Below are positions 7,782 to 17,316 of a DNA stretch of 64,000 nucleotides, piece by piece. Below the pieces are notes generated by a model, which saw only the letters and a program-made list of their open reading frames with translations, did not search any database and was not told the DNA's origin. How positions within the stretch are numbered: the first letter of the stretch is position 1; each line of letters starts with the position of its first letter. The stretch is taken from NCBI GenBank assembly GCA_002722705.1, contig PBMP01000016.1, positions 47,649 through 111,648 on the forward strand, in the 5' to 3' direction. The translations under genes were made by a program, and so were the position numbers. The stretch is from Pseudobdellovibrionaceae bacterium (lineage in GTDB: Bacteria; Bdellovibrionota; UBA1018; UBA6935).

Positions 7782-10225
7782 CGAAGAAGACACTCCATAA
7801 GATCTTCTGGATCGTAAAAATAAGTATTAATCTCTTCAAGAACATGAAGGGCTTCTTGAGCAGTCTGACTGAGTTTTTTTCTTGTATGAGGCCCATAAGA
7901 GCTTGCTCTTTCTTGAATCCACTCCATCATGACCTCTCGATCTTTTGAAATTGGTTTTCTAGCAATTTTTGAGAGTTTTTTTGAAGCTTCTTCTAAACTT
8001 AAGGTCTCATGAGCCAATCCATCTGCAACCAATGATAACTGATATATTTCTTTTTCAACCGAATTTTTTAAAAGGTCCTGATTCTTCTTCAGTAAGCGGT
8101 AATGATTTTCTTTTACCTCTTTGATTTTATTTCTTTCTAATAATTTTTGATTATTTCTATAACGAGCTTTTGTCTTTTTTTCTTCTTCAAGAAGTTTAGG
8201 AATTTCTACTCTTTTGATCTCATCTTCTTCTAATAAACGAGGAGTCGAATCATCTGGGTAATCTGTATATCCATTTTCATCTTTAACTCGAATAACATTT
8301 CTTCGATGTTTATCTAAGTGTCCTACATGACCTTGTCCATCATACAAAAAACCTGTTTCAGCCATCATTCGAGTATTCTCAGGAAAAAGTTCATTCATCA
8401 AAGCCTCATTTAATTGATTTGAACTAGTACACTGTACACAAATTTTTCCGTCGCGCTTTAAAGCACTCCATTTCGCATACTTACCTTTTGCCTTAAAGTC
8501 CTTACCCCCTACCTGTTGTTTTGTATAAATAGCGTGTTTAAAAAAACTTTTTCGAATGTCCTCTCTTGATACTGTTTTTTTATTCTCTGTGAGTTTATCT
8601 AAATCATCAGCCCACTCAATAAAACCGCCTTGTCTGAGTTCTTTGGTTTCTTCTTTTAACTTTTCAGAAGAAATTTGAGAGATTGAAGGCGGAACAGACT
8701 TAGGCTTACCTTCTTTTTTAATAAAGTCTGCTTCTATCCAAAGATCCTTGTACGATCGAGAAGAGTCTTTGAAACGAACTAACACTCCTTCTGTTGTCTT
8801 CATTTCAAAAATCTCATATTGATCTGGAGATAAAATTTGACTCCCTTTACGAATAGAGAGGTTTTGTAATCGACCTTCTGGAGGTGTGAGTATTGAAATC
8901 AAATCACCATGAATCTCCATGGGTACAACAGATTTCACTTGAGTCACTTTCTGAGAAGGATTCTTTGCCGGAAAAGAATCTACTTTTTGAGTTAATAAGA
9001 GATCCTGCTCGGTTCGTTCTACATAAAACCCTTTTTCTCCATTTTCTATTTTATAATAATTAACTTTATTTTCTTCATCAAAATCAGTTCGATGAAGAAC
9101 TGCATCCGAATCAGAGTGAGTTTGGTAGTAATGATTCCGGTTTTCTTTTTGAAAAGAGTATCGTGATAACTTGCTATCCAATTCAAATCTTTTCTCTACC
9201 ACATCAAAAATATCAGGTTTCCCAAGTTTTTTTGCAATATCAGAGCGTCTTTTCCAATACTCTTCTCCTTGATTACTATAAAAACGATAAAAACCGGTGA
9301 TATCAAAAGAATCGATACATCCTGCCCTTAGACAGTAACCTCTTAATATTTGAGTTTCAACGATTTCAGAGATTTGTTTAAAATTTGGGACTTTTTTGTA
9401 ATCTAAAAACCCATGATAGGAAAGAATATCAGAAATTAAGTGATAAACAGTTTCACTATCCTTTTTAGGTATTTTGGAAACAAGCTTATAAAGACTTGGA
9501 AATTCATCAAATCTTTTTAAAGATTGAATTGATTTTCTAACTTGAACCATATCCACGCCTTTATAGAAGAGTTGCTTTTCATAACGATTATAAAGAGCAA
9601 GGAACATTTTTTTTCTTTGCTCTAAAAGCCGTTGATAATTTTTTTGTTTGTATTCAATCCACAATTTTTGTGGATCAAATTTATTTTTTTTTGTAGATCT
9701 TGTCTGCATCACCTCAATCTTAAGCATCTGATCATTAAGGCGCTTTGAATCAGCATAAGACAGTTGATCATCGGAAAGACTGGAATCAAAACCAAGATCA
9801 CTCATTGCTTGATTTCTAATTTCATGAGGACTAAGTTTTCTTGGACGTTCAAATGCTCTTTTCGCTTCTTCAAAATCCAAGTAGATTGTTTGTGCTAAAT
9901 CAGGGTCAAACCCCATTTCTTTCATCTTCTTTTTTGCAACTTCGTAAGAGACTTTGGCTTGGGCTTCAATTTCATTTCTTTGATTGACTAGTTTTTTAAC
10001 AAAAGAAGGATGATTCAAAAGCTCTTTTTTCACCTCCTTTGGAAAATAAGAAAAAATCCTACCCTGAGCTAAAAGCTCAGAAGAGTCTGAATATTGAGGA
10101 GGAACCGCAAAGAGATAGTCCCACAGAATTTTTGCATCTTCTGATAAATCAGAAGGGGGCTCTTCTGCCCATGTAAAAAAATGAATAAATCCGATAAGGA
10201 TTAGAAAATTCCGTAAGAAAATCAC
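7778..10225 (-). CDS. Large secreted protein with possible transglutaminase-like domain
   Basis: 815 residues with an N-terminal signal peptide (hydrophobic core, likely cleavage near FTWA at residue ~20). The first half is helical, charged and unrecognised. Around residues 595-665 there is an ordered Cys-His-Asp pattern: GKICVQCTSS (Cys ~597/600) leading a helix (NQLNEALMNELF), KHRRNVIRV (His ~640), and DYPDDSTPR (Asp ~659). Order and spacing resemble the transglutaminase/papain-like core, where Cys starts a helix and His and Asp lie on following strands. The region after ~670 is a charged coiled coil. Monocistronic. The enzymatic call is inference; the gene itself is clear. Confidence 0.75.
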   Translation of the reverse strand: MIFLRNFLILIGFIHFFTWAEEPPSDLSEDAKILWDYLFAVPPQYSDSSELLAQGRIFSYFPKEVKKELLNHPSFVKKLVNQRNEIEAQAKVSYEVAKKKMKEMGFDPDLAQTIYLDFEEAKRAFERPRKLSPHEIRNQAMSDLGFDSSLSDDQLSYADSKRLNDQMLKIEVMQTRSTKKNKFDPQKLWIEYKQKNYQRLLEQRKKMFLALYNRYEKQLFYKGVDMVQVRKSIQSLKRFDEFPSLYKLVSKIPKKDSETVYHLISDILSYHGFLDYKKVPNFKQISEIVETQILRGYCLRAGCIDSFDITGFYRFYSNQGEEYWKRRSDIAKKLGKPDIFDVVEKRFELDSKLSRYSFQKENRNHYYQTHSDSDAVLHRTDFDEENKVNYYKIENGEKGFYVERTEQDLLLTQKVDSFPAKNPSQKVTQVKSVVPMEIHGDLISILTPPEGRLQNLSIRKGSQILSPDQYEIFEMKTTEGVLVRFKDSSRSYKDLWIEADFIKKEGKPKSVPPSISQISSEKLKEETKELRQGGFIEWADDLDKLTENKKTVSREDIRKSFFKHAIYTKQQVGGKDFKAKGKYAKWSALKRDGKICVQCTSSNQLNEALMNELFPENTRMMAETGFLYDGQGHVGHLDKHRRNVIRVKDENGYTDYPDDSTPRLLEEDEIKRVEIPKLLEEEKKTKARYRNNQKLLERNKIKEVKENHYRLLKKNQDLLKNSVEKEIYQLSLVADGLAHETLSLEEASKKLSKIARKPISKDREVMMEWIQERASSYGPHTRKKLSQTAQEALHVLEEINTYFYDPEDLMECLLR

Positions 10226-10307
10226 ACTTTCTTTTCGGAATTTTTAGTGATTTTCAAAAGTAAATGAAAAACTAGAAAATTAAAACCAAAGTCATCTTTT
10301 TGACGCT

Positions 10308-10685
10308 TTAGTTATTTATATCTTTAAGGGCCTCATTAATAATTTCTGTAATTTGATCAAAATCAAATGGCTTCTCAACCAAATCTAAAGCTCCTAAAGA
10401 AGTCACCTGTTCCCGGTCATAATCGCTAAATCCAGACATAATAAGAACAGGAGGTTTCCTTGGATCTTTTTGCTTAATGGCCTTTAGCAGTTCTACCCCA
10501 TCCATTTCAGGCATTCGGATATCACTTAAAACCACATCAACGGTCTCAGATTTCATTAATTCAAGAGCATCCACGCCATTTTCAGCTTGGACAATCTTAA
10601 ACCCCCGAATCTCAAACGAATCCGCAAGAGATTCTCTTAGGTCTTCTACATCATCTACAATTAAAATTGTTTTTGTATCAGTCAT
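10308..10685 (-). CDS. Single-domain response regulator (CheY-like receiver)
   Basis: 125 residues, a receiver domain only: acidic pair D11/D12, phospho-acceptor D55 in VVLSDIRMPEMDG, SGF in place of the usual Ser/Thr region, and the conserved Lys in VEKPFDF. There is no DNA-binding or enzymatic output domain. It starts 2 nt after the upstream histidine kinase ends and is surely its cognate partner. Confidence 0.92.
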   Translation of the reverse strand: MTDTKTILIVDDVEDLRESLADSFEIRGFKIVQAENGVDALELMKSETVDVVLSDIRMPEMDGVELLKAIKQKDPRKPPVLIMSGFSDYDREQVTSLGALDLVEKPFDFDQITEIINEALKDINN

Positions 10686-10687
10686 AT

Positions 10688-12034
10688 TTACTCTTCAGAT
10701 TCTAATGGGAACGAAAGAATAAATCGAGTATTTTTAGATTCAAAATCTAATCTTAGTTTGCCCCCATTTGCCTCGACTAAGCTTTTAGATAAACTCAATC
10801 CCAAACCAGTACCTGACCCAACTGGTTTAGTTGTAAAAAAGGGCTCAAAAAGTTTACCCTGAATCTCACTTGAAATCCCAGGACCTGAATCCATAACCGC
10901 AAGAACGATCTCCTCTTTCTCTTTTAAAAGGGAGACTGATACCCATGAACGGCTTTCATTTACAACTGCATCAAAAGAATTACTTAAAAGGTTAGACAAG
11001 ACCTGCGCAATCTGTTGAATATTACACTCTACAAAAAACGCTCCTTCGGGAATCTCTAGTCGCAACTCTATCTGATTCTCTTTAAAACGCTCTTGGTTTT
11101 CTTGAACCACAGATTTCGCAATTTCTTTTAAGTCTTCTCTCTTTTTATCTTTTATGGATTCTTTTCTTCCGAACGTTCGAAGTGCTTTAATCAACTCTGA
11201 CATATGAGCAGCATTTTTTTTAATTAAAGAACTATGTTTAGAAAGTCGGTCCATTCTTGGTTCATCTCTTGTCATTTCATCAACAAGAGCTGAAGCACTC
11301 GTATACACTGTTGTCAAAGGAGTGTTCATTTCATGAGCTAATCCCCCAGACATGTTCCCTAAGGCAGAAAGTCTTTCAAAATTAACCAACATATCTTGCT
11401 GACTGAGAATCGTTTTATTTTTTTCCTGAAGCTCTTCATTCAATCGATTTCTTGATTTTTCATAATAATAAACAATTCCTGTAAACACAAAAATCGTTGA
11501 AGCAATAGAAACAAAAAGTAGGCGAAGAGCTACACTTGGTTCAACTAAGCGAGGATAACTGATTCCCCAGTTCACCTCAGAATAATAAAAAAGAAAAAGA
11601 ATGATCGTACATATAGTGGTCCAAATGAGTATATCAAACAATCTCTTTGAAAAGGTAATGACTAAAATTACCAAAAATGGAAACGCAGTTAACGCTTGAT
11701 TTTGAACTCCTCCATCATTGTAAGCAACCCAAACAAACGCGGAAAAATTAAAAAAAACCATTATATTCCCAATCACCGGTAAAGAAGGACAAAACCTAAA
11801 AAAGATGGGAAGAGACATCTCAACAAAGGAAATCAAGAATAAATAACCCCATAGTTGAACGGGGCCACCAAAAGAGATGTATTGAATACCAAAAAATGGC
11901 CAGGTCACCGAAGCAAGTAAACAAACAACTACTACGTTTTTCGCACGACGGTACTTGTCTTCAGAGCGATCCTTAAATCGATAAGTACACCACTGAATCC
12001 ATGCGTCTATTTTATTTAGAAAAAGTTGTATCAT
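10688..12034 (-). CDS. Membrane sensor histidine kinase
   Basis: 448 residues. Residues ~30-200 carry about six hydrophobic segments forming an integral membrane sensor with little periplasmic sequence. A short coiled coil leads to the HisKA domain with phospho-acceptor His234 in GLAHEMNTPL. The ATPase domain shows the N box (LLSNSFDAV), DSGPGI, FEPFFTTKP and GTGLGLSLSKS. It autophosphorylates and should pass phosphate to the receiver encoded 2 nt downstream. The signal is unknown. Confidence 0.92.
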   Translation of the reverse strand: MIQLFLNKIDAWIQWCTYRFKDRSEDKYRRAKNVVVVCLLASVTWPFFGIQYISFGGPVQLWGYLFLISFVEMSLPIFFRFCPSLPVIGNIMVFFNFSAFVWVAYNDGGVQNQALTAFPFLVILVITFSKRLFDILIWTTICTIILFLFYYSEVNWGISYPRLVEPSVALRLLFVSIASTIFVFTGIVYYYEKSRNRLNEELQEKNKTILSQQDMLVNFERLSALGNMSGGLAHEMNTPLTTVYTSASALVDEMTRDEPRMDRLSKHSSLIKKNAAHMSELIKALRTFGRKESIKDKKREDLKEIAKSVVQENQERFKENQIELRLEIPEGAFFVECNIQQIAQVLSNLLSNSFDAVVNESRSWVSVSLLKEKEEIVLAVMDSGPGISSEIQGKLFEPFFTTKPVGSGTGLGLSLSKSLVEANGGKLRLDFESKNTRFILSFPLESEE

Positions 12035-12128
12035 TATTAAGCTTTCATCCGATGTCTTTTATTCATTTCGGATCTTTCGAAGAAGAGCTTAAAAAAATAA
12101 AACGACAAGCCGCACAACACGACTCATT

Positions 12129-12617
12129 TTATTCGATAGGAAGCTTCTTTTTTAGAACTGTCTGCGTTTGCCTTTTTCTAAATTCTTTGACCGAAGACAA
12201 GATCTTTTTATCTTCACAAAGATGGGCAATCATCTGAGCAGCAAGTAAGCCTGCATTGGTCGAATTTCCGATCGCTACACATGCAACAGGAACTCCTTTG
12301 GGCATTTGAACGATAGAATACAAAGCATCCTTTCCCGAAAGAGGACCAACTTCCACAGGAACACCAATCACTGGAAGTGTTGTCAATGCGGCAACCATCC
12401 CAGGAAGATGCGCCGCACCACCGGCTCCTGCGATCACCACCTTCACCCCCTGGTTTTCTAAATTTTTTGCAAATTCCACCATTTTTTCTGGAGTTCGATG
12501 CGCAGAAACAATTTCCGTTTGATAAGAAACCCCTAAGTCTTTTAAAATAAGAGCGGCCTCTTCCATCACTGGCCAATCCGAATCACTTCCCATAATAATT
12601 GAAACTTGATGACTCAT
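12129..12617 (-). CDS. purE: N5-carboxyaminoimidazole ribonucleotide mutase PurE
   Basis: 162 residues, the usual class I PurE length. Motifs: [13 protein letters not shown] at the N-terminus, [10 protein letters not shown] with the catalytic His, [13 protein letters not shown], and [21 protein letters not shown]. It converts N5-CAIR to CAIR in purine synthesis. ATG overlaps the purK stop (ATGA), so the pair is translationally coupled. Confidence 0.96.
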   Translation of the reverse strand: MSHQVSIIMGSDSDWPVMEEAALILKDLGVSYQTEIVSAHRTPEKMVEFAKNLENQGVKVVIAGAGGAAHLPGMVAALTTLPVIGVPVEVGPLSGKDALYSIVQMPKGVPVACVAIGNSTNAGLLAAQMIAHLCEDKKILSSVKEFRKRQTQTVLKKKLPIE

Positions 12618-13825
12618 TTTTTCTCCTTATTTTTAAAAAAAAGACGGAGTTCATTCCAAAAAAGAGTTTCGTATTGAAGAACTCTTTCTTCGACTACAGA
12701 AAACTCATCCTCGACAAGCACAACAAGGTGTCCCATTTTCCTTCTTGGCCTCACCTCTTTTTTTCCATAAAGATTAAGAAAAACACCTTGAGGGGGGGCA
12801 GGTGGCGTCCACGAAGACCAATCGCCACTTACCTCATCGGGTCCAAGAAGGTTTTTCATAAAAGTAGAACAATACTGCTCCGGCTTTTGAAGTTGATTTC
12901 CAGCGGCAACATCAATATGTGCATCAAATTGAGAGTAAGAAAAACCTAACTGCGTCCCATGACCTGTATTATGTACACGTGGAGCCATTTCATTGACCCA
13001 CAATGTTCCCTGATCCACAAAAAATTCTAAAGCAAAAACTCCAGTCATCTTAAGTGATTCACTCACTTTTTTTCCGATTTCAACCGCTTTCTCTTCAAGA
13101 GAGGGATCCATTCCAAAGGCGATCGCAGGCAAAAGAACAGAATCACAGACTCCTTTTTCTTGATAGGTAAGACCCAGCGGAAAATTAAAAAACTCATTCT
13201 CTGAAGAAACATAGACCATTGAAACTTCATGAGAAAAATCGATTCCTTTTTCTGCAAAAACAGGAATCGATTTCGTTTTTGCTCTTTCACAAAAAGCAAC
13301 AGCTTCAAAAAATGTTTTTCGATTTAAAAAAAAATTTCCTTTACCGTCATACCCCATTCGCGTTTGTTTTAAGACCCAAAATGAATGTTTTTTAAGTAAG
13401 GACTCAAGAAATAAAGAAATCGGCTGATCATCTAAGAAAAAATAAGGGGCTGTTTTAATTTTTAATTCATCCCATTTTTTCTTTTGAAGTCCTTTATCCT
13501 GAGCGCAAGCAATCGCATCCCTATTGGGGATCAACGTGACCTGAGTTTTTTCAACCATATCTTTCAAAAGAGAGACCTCTAAAAACTCATTTTCAATTAA
13601 AATCACCGAATGACGTTGAGCAAATGCAATGAGAGAAGAACGGTCATTTGAACTTCCATTAAAATAAGGAAATAGCTGTGATGCACTTGCATCAGAATCC
13701 AAAGAAAGAACTTCGACTTCGACTTCTTTTTGTGCTGCAGACTGAGCGAGCATTCGAGCTAACTGTCCATCTCCCAGAATTCCAACAGATTTTTTTTTTG
13801 TTTCAGAGGAGTGATCAAAGCTCAT
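12614..13825 (-). CDS. purK: N5-carboxyaminoimidazole ribonucleotide synthase PurK
   Basis: About 403 residues, ATP-grasp enzyme that makes N5-CAIR from AIR, ATP and bicarbonate. Visible: [13 protein letters not shown] at the N-terminus, [12 protein letters not shown] (ATP-grasp Gly-rich loop), FALEFFVD and [13 protein letters not shown]. Two ATG codons compete, 13825 and 13840; neither has a well-placed ribosome-binding site, and the second lies inside the terminator hairpin of the upstream L25 gene. The unusual leader may affect expression. Operon with purE. Confidence 0.93.
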   Translation of the reverse strand: MSFDHSSETKKKSVGILGDGQLARMLAQSAAQKEVEVEVLSLDSDASASQLFPYFNGSSNDRSSLIAFAQRHSVILIENEFLEVSLLKDMVEKTQVTLIPNRDAIACAQDKGLQKKKWDELKIKTAPYFFLDDQPISLFLESLLKKHSFWVLKQTRMGYDGKGNFFLNRKTFFEAVAFCERAKTKSIPVFAEKGIDFSHEVSMVYVSSENEFFNFPLGLTYQEKGVCDSVLLPAIAFGMDPSLEEKAVEIGKKVSESLKMTGVFALEFFVDQGTLWVNEMAPRVHNTGHGTQLGFSYSQFDAHIDVAAGNQLQKPEQYCSTFMKNLLGPDEVSGDWSSWTPPAPPQGVFLNLYGKKEVRPRRKMGHLVVLVEDEFSVVEERVLQYETLFWNELRLFFKNKEKK

Positions 13826-13860
13826 AAAAAAAGGCCACATATCCTTTCGATCTGTGGCCT
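13826..13860 (-). terminator. Rho-independent terminator of the L25 gene
   Basis: Read on the minus strand, AGGCCACA (13860-13853) pairs perfectly with TGTGGCCT (13839-13832) and is followed by seven T. It lies 25 nt after the L25 stop. The T-tract runs directly into the purK ATG at 13825, so the structure is also the purK leader. Confidence 0.85.
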
Positions 13861-13885
13861 ATCCTGTCTTTCTTTAATTCAAAAA

Positions 13886-14518
13886 TCAACCTGCTTTTTG
13901 CTCATCTGCAGATTCTTCTACCGTCGCTTCTTCTTCACCAATAACAACGGTTTCTTCTACCACTTTCTCTGCTTTTGGTGGTTTTACATGAAGAATCTCT
14001 TTTTCTAAATCTGAAGAGAGAAAGTTCACTCCCGGGGGAGCCTGTAAGTTTTCAACTCGAATCGTCTCGTTCATACCAACAGAATCAACATTCACAACGA
14101 TATGCTCAGGTACATTTTCTGGAGTACAACTAATTTCAATTTCTCGAAGAACATGAGCAAGAACGCCACCCTCTTTCACTCCCGCAGGATTCCCCTCCAA
14201 TACAACTGGAACCGTCACATGAGTCATTTGACCTGCTTTTAATCTCAAAAACTCGGCATGTAAAAATCTTCGCGGATAACTTGTTTTTTGAATTTGCTGA
14301 ATTGCAGCAAGTTCTTCCGCTCCCTGATCAACACTCACTTTAAAGACATGCTCTCCAGAACGAAGCGCTTTTTTTAAATCGTCTTCCTTGATTTGAATTG
14401 GAATATTTTCTTTACCAAGTCCTTGAAAAACTCCTGGAATATAACCGTTTCGCCGAAGTCTTTTGGCTTTATCACCCTTTTTTAAATCCCTTTTTTCTAC
14501 TTTTAACTGATAAGACAT
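13886..14518 (-). CDS. rplY: 50S ribosomal protein L25/general stress protein Ctc
   Basis: 210 residues, the long CTC form: N-terminal L25 domain that binds 5S rRNA (RLRRNGYIPGVFQG, SYPRRFLHAEF) plus the C-terminal TL5 beta domain (PVVLEGNPAGVKEGGVL, LREIEISC) and an acidic Glu-rich tail of about 30 residues. GGGAGGACC precedes the ATG. A pth gene often follows rplY, but here purKE follows instead. Confidence 0.95.
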   Translation of the reverse strand: MSYQLKVEKRDLKKGDKAKRLRRNGYIPGVFQGLGKENIPIQIKEDDLKKALRSGEHVFKVSVDQGAEELAAIQQIQKTSYPRRFLHAEFLRLKAGQMTHVTVPVVLEGNPAGVKEGGVLAHVLREIEISCTPENVPEHIVVNVDSVGMNETIRVENLQAPPGVNFLSSDLEKEILHVKPPKAEKVVEETVVIGEEEATVEESADEQKAG

Positions 14519-14538
14519 GAAGGTCCTCCCGAACCTTT

Positions 14539-14567
14539 ATTTTATCGGTGCAAGAAAAGATTCCCAA
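14539..14567 (-). promoter_or_regulatory. Candidate rplY promoter
   Basis: On the minus strand, TTGGGA (14567-14562) and TAAAAT (14544-14539) are separated by exactly 17 nt, about 20 nt before the L25 start codon. Consensus match by eye. Confidence 0.5.
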
Positions 14568-14577
14568 TGCCATTGTT

Positions 14578-14606
14578 TTGACAAAGCCTTTCAAAAAAGA
14601 TAGTGT
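14578..14606 (+). promoter_or_regulatory. Candidate promoter of the transpeptidase gene
   Basis: A perfect TTGACA at 14578-14583 is followed after 17 nt by TAGTGT at 14601-14606, 26 nt before the ATG at 14633. The -10 match is weak. Confidence 0.4.
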
Positions 14607-14632
14607 AAAATCAAAATAGCAGTGAAATAACA

Positions 14633-15892
14633 ATGATTTTTAATAAAAAACAGAAACTCACTATTGGAATTATATTTGGACTGAGTCTCATCAGTTTCTT
14701 TTTTATAAAAAAAAACGATGAACCGTCTCCTCTAAAGTCTTCTTCTGTTCGATCTACCGTTGGACACGTCATTGAACACAAACAGTTTCCTGAAGAACTC
14801 GAATTTCTATGGGATGGTCAATGGAAAGCGCTTGAAGTTCATTACACGGTTCTACCTGACCTACAAAAACAACTGAAAGACCTACTAAAAAAACACCGCC
14901 CTGACTACGGATCTATTGTAGGAGTCAATGCCAAAACAGGAGAGATCCTATTTCTTGTAGATCATTACCAAGACCCCCTAGACGACATTGGACATCTTGG
15001 AATTAAATCTGTTTTTCCTGCTGCTTCTGTCTTCAAGTTAGTCACTGCAACTGCTGCAATTGATCAAGGCCTTGTTAGTCCTGAAACAATTATTCCTTTC
15101 AACGGTCGAAGCCACACTCTCTACCGTCAAAATATCAATCACACACGTTCCAACCGATGGACTCGTTACATTAAACTCAAAGATGCTTTTGCACGATCAA
15201 TCAACACGATTTTTGGTAAACTCGGAGCCTTTTACCTGGGAGGACAAACCCTTCTTCATTATGCAAAGCGTTTTGGATTTAACGAAGACCTTGGAGGAGA
15301 CCTTCCTTGGCAAGCAGGACAAACAGAAATTCATCCAGGAAATCGCTGGAACGCCGTTGAAGTTGCTTCCGGTTTTAATCGAAAAAGTAAGATGAGTCCG
15401 CTACAAGGAGCCCTCATGGCTGCATCAGTCATTCATGAAGGACAACTCATGAAACCGAGAATCATTGAATCTCTTATTGATCAAGAAAATCAAATTGTTT
15501 ATGAATCGTCAATCGAAGTCGCTTCACACACAATGAAACCCCAGACTGCGGAATCCATTCAAACCCTCATGGAGCAAACGATCAAAAGAGGAACTTCTCG
15601 GTCTGCTTTTAGATCGTTAATCCGAAAAAAATCATGGCAAGAGATTCAAATTGGCGGGAAAACAGGTTCTCTTACCAGTCAATCTCCTCATGGAAAGTGT
15701 GACTGGTTTGTCGGTTATCTCAAAAGTCCTGAAATCCAAATTGGAATTGCAGTACTGACCGTTCATAAGAAGTACTGGACAGTCAAATCGTCTTACCTAG
15801 CTCGTAAGGCAATGGAAATTATTCAAAAAAAAATGGAACAGCATCCCACTCTTTCTCAAAGAAACCTCCCACTCAAAGACAAATCCTCCTAG
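14633..15892 (+). CDS. Penicillin-binding transpeptidase-domain protein
   Basis: 419 residues: one N-terminal membrane anchor (residues ~8-25), a ~70-residue linker, then a penicillin-binding transpeptidase domain with SVFK (Ser132 nucleophile, Lys135), SIN (second motif) and GGKTGS (third motif). It lacks a glycosyltransferase domain and the large dimerisation domain of FtsI/PBP2, so it resembles small standalone transpeptidases such as PbpA-type proteins. It probably crosslinks peptidoglycan in the periplasm. Followed 32 nt later by fumC. Confidence 0.85.
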   Translation: MIFNKKQKLTIGIIFGLSLISFFFIKKNDEPSPLKSSSVRSTVGHVIEHKQFPEELEFLWDGQWKALEVHYTVLPDLQKQLKDLLKKHRPDYGSIVGVNAKTGEILFLVDHYQDPLDDIGHLGIKSVFPAASVFKLVTATAAIDQGLVSPETIIPFNGRSHTLYRQNINHTRSNRWTRYIKLKDAFARSINTIFGKLGAFYLGGQTLLHYAKRFGFNEDLGGDLPWQAGQTEIHPGNRWNAVEVASGFNRKSKMSPLQGALMAASVIHEGQLMKPRIIESLIDQENQIVYESSIEVASHTMKPQTAESIQTLMEQTIKRGTSRSAFRSLIRKKSWQEIQIGGKTGSLTSQSPHGKCDWFVGYLKSPEIQIGIAVLTVHKKYWTVKSSYLARKAMEIIQKKMEQHPTLSQRNLPLKDKSS

Positions 15893-15924
15893 CACTTTCC
15901 AAAGATTCGAGTTAAGAGAGTCTT

Positions 15925-17316
15925 ATGTCTACACGAACAGAAAAAGATACGATCGGAACCATTGAAGTCCCTAATGACAAATACTGGGGAGCTCAAACTC
16001 AAAGAGCAATTGGGAATTTTAAAATTGGAGAAATTCGCTTCAGAAGGCCCTTTTTAAAAGCGTTTGGAATCGCAAAAACCGCTGCCGCTCAAGCAAACAT
16101 GCAGCTTGGTACACTAGATAAAGAAAAAGGGGATTGGATTGTAAAATCCGCCGCCGAAGTCATCGAAGGAAAGCATGATGATCAGTTTCCTTTAGTGATT
16201 TTCCACTCAGGAAGTGGCACTCAAATGAATATGAACGTCAACGAAGTCATTGCCAATCGTGCCATTGAAATGACGGGTGGAAAAATGGGAACCAAAAGTC
16301 CGATTCACCCAAATGACCACGTCAATCAAAGTCAATCGACCAACTGCATGTTTCCAACAGTCATGCATATTGCATCTGTTTGTGAAGTCAAAGAAACCCT
16401 TCTCCCTTCACTTGGAAGATTAAAAAAGGCATGCGAAACAGGATCTGAAAAATTTAAAGGCGTAGTAAAATTAGGCAGAACACATCTTCAAGATGCCGTT
16501 CCACTCACCCTAGGCCAGGAATATTCAGGCTGGGCATCACAGCTAGAACATGCAGAACAACAAATTACTGAAGCATTTAATCGTCTTCAAGAACTCGCCA
16601 TTGGTGGAACTGCTGTGGGAACAGGGTTGAATTCACACCCCGATTATTCAAAAACAGCGTGTGAATACATCACAAAACTAACAGGACACTCCTTCGTTTC
16701 CGCACCCAATAAGTTTGAAGCTCTTGCTGCACACGATACTTTTGCACATGCGTCTGCGTCTCTTCGCTCTCTTGCAGGAGGCCTAATGAAGATTGCTAAC
16801 GATGTTCGATGGCTTGGCTCAGGTCCTCGATGTGGTCTAGGGGAATTGATTTTACCTGCGAATGAACCAGGAAGTTCAATTATGCCTGGAAAAGTCAATC
16901 CGACTCAAGCAGAGGCGCTCACTCAAGTGGTAGTCCAAGTTTACGGAAATGATGCTGCTATTGCATTTGCGGCAAGCCAAGGAAACTTTGAGCTCAACGT
17001 TTATAAACCTGTTCTGATTCATAACATGCTTGAATCAATTGAACTTCTTTCTGCGGGAATGGATAGTTTTAGAGAACACTGTCTTGAAGGAATTGAACCG
17101 AATTCCGAAAAAATTGAACATTTCCTGAAAAACTCTTTAATGCTTGTCACTGCATTAAATCCATATATTGGATATGAAAAAGCTGCACAGATTGCAAACA
17201 AAGCTTATGAAGATGGAACCACATTAAAAGAAGCAGCCCTTGCGCTTCAATATGTCACCTCCGAAGAGTTTGATCAGTGGGTTGACCCTCACACTCTGAC
17301 GGGCCCAAAAGCATGA
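15925..17316 (+). CDS. fumC: Fumarate hydratase class II
   Basis: 463 residues, the standard class II fumarase length. Motifs: YWGAQTQRAIGNF, FHSGSGTQMNMNVNEV, the NDHVNQSQSTN region, KLGRTHLQDAVPLTLGQE with the catalytic His, and the superfamily signature GSSIMPGKVNPTQAEA. It interconverts fumarate and malate in the TCA cycle; the iron-free tetrameric form. Its TGA overlaps the ATG of the next gene. Confidence 0.97.
   Translation: MSTRTEKDTIGTIEVPNDKYWGAQTQRAIGNFKIGEIRFRRPFLKAFGIAKTAAAQANMQLGTLDKEKGDWIVKSAAEVIEGKHDDQFPLVIFHSGSGTQMNMNVNEVIANRAIEMTGGKMGTKSPIHPNDHVNQSQSTNCMFPTVMHIASVCEVKETLLPSLGRLKKACETGSEKFKGVVKLGRTHLQDAVPLTLGQEYSGWASQLEHAEQQITEAFNRLQELAIGGTAVGTGLNSHPDYSKTACEYITKLTGHSFVSAPNKFEALAAHDTFAHASASLRSLAGGLMKIANDVRWLGSGPRCGLGELILPANEPGSSIMPGKVNPTQAEALTQVVVQVYGNDAAIAFAASQGNFELNVYKPVLIHNMLESIELLSAGMDSFREHCLEGIEPNSEKIEHFLKNSLMLVTALNPYIGYEKAAQIANKAYEDGTTLKEAALALQYVTSEEFDQWVDPHTLTGPKA

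Noticed and set aside
12041..12080. ATCCGA...TCGGAT inverted repeat between purE and the histidine kinase
   Set aside because: Only 6 bp with a 15-nt loop and no T-run; not enough to call a terminator or operator.
12214..12576. 120-codon minus-strand frame inside purE
   Set aside because: Alternative frame of purE, with Cys/Ser/Gly-rich nonsense composition.
12599..12949. 116-codon plus-strand frame opposite purK
   Set aside because: Antisense to a confidently identified purK; composition is that of a shadow frame (Lys/Ile/Phe-rich, no motif).
14633..15892. Transpeptidase gene as FtsI or PBP2
   Set aside because: Too short (419 residues) and lacking the dimerisation domain; neighbours are not division genes.
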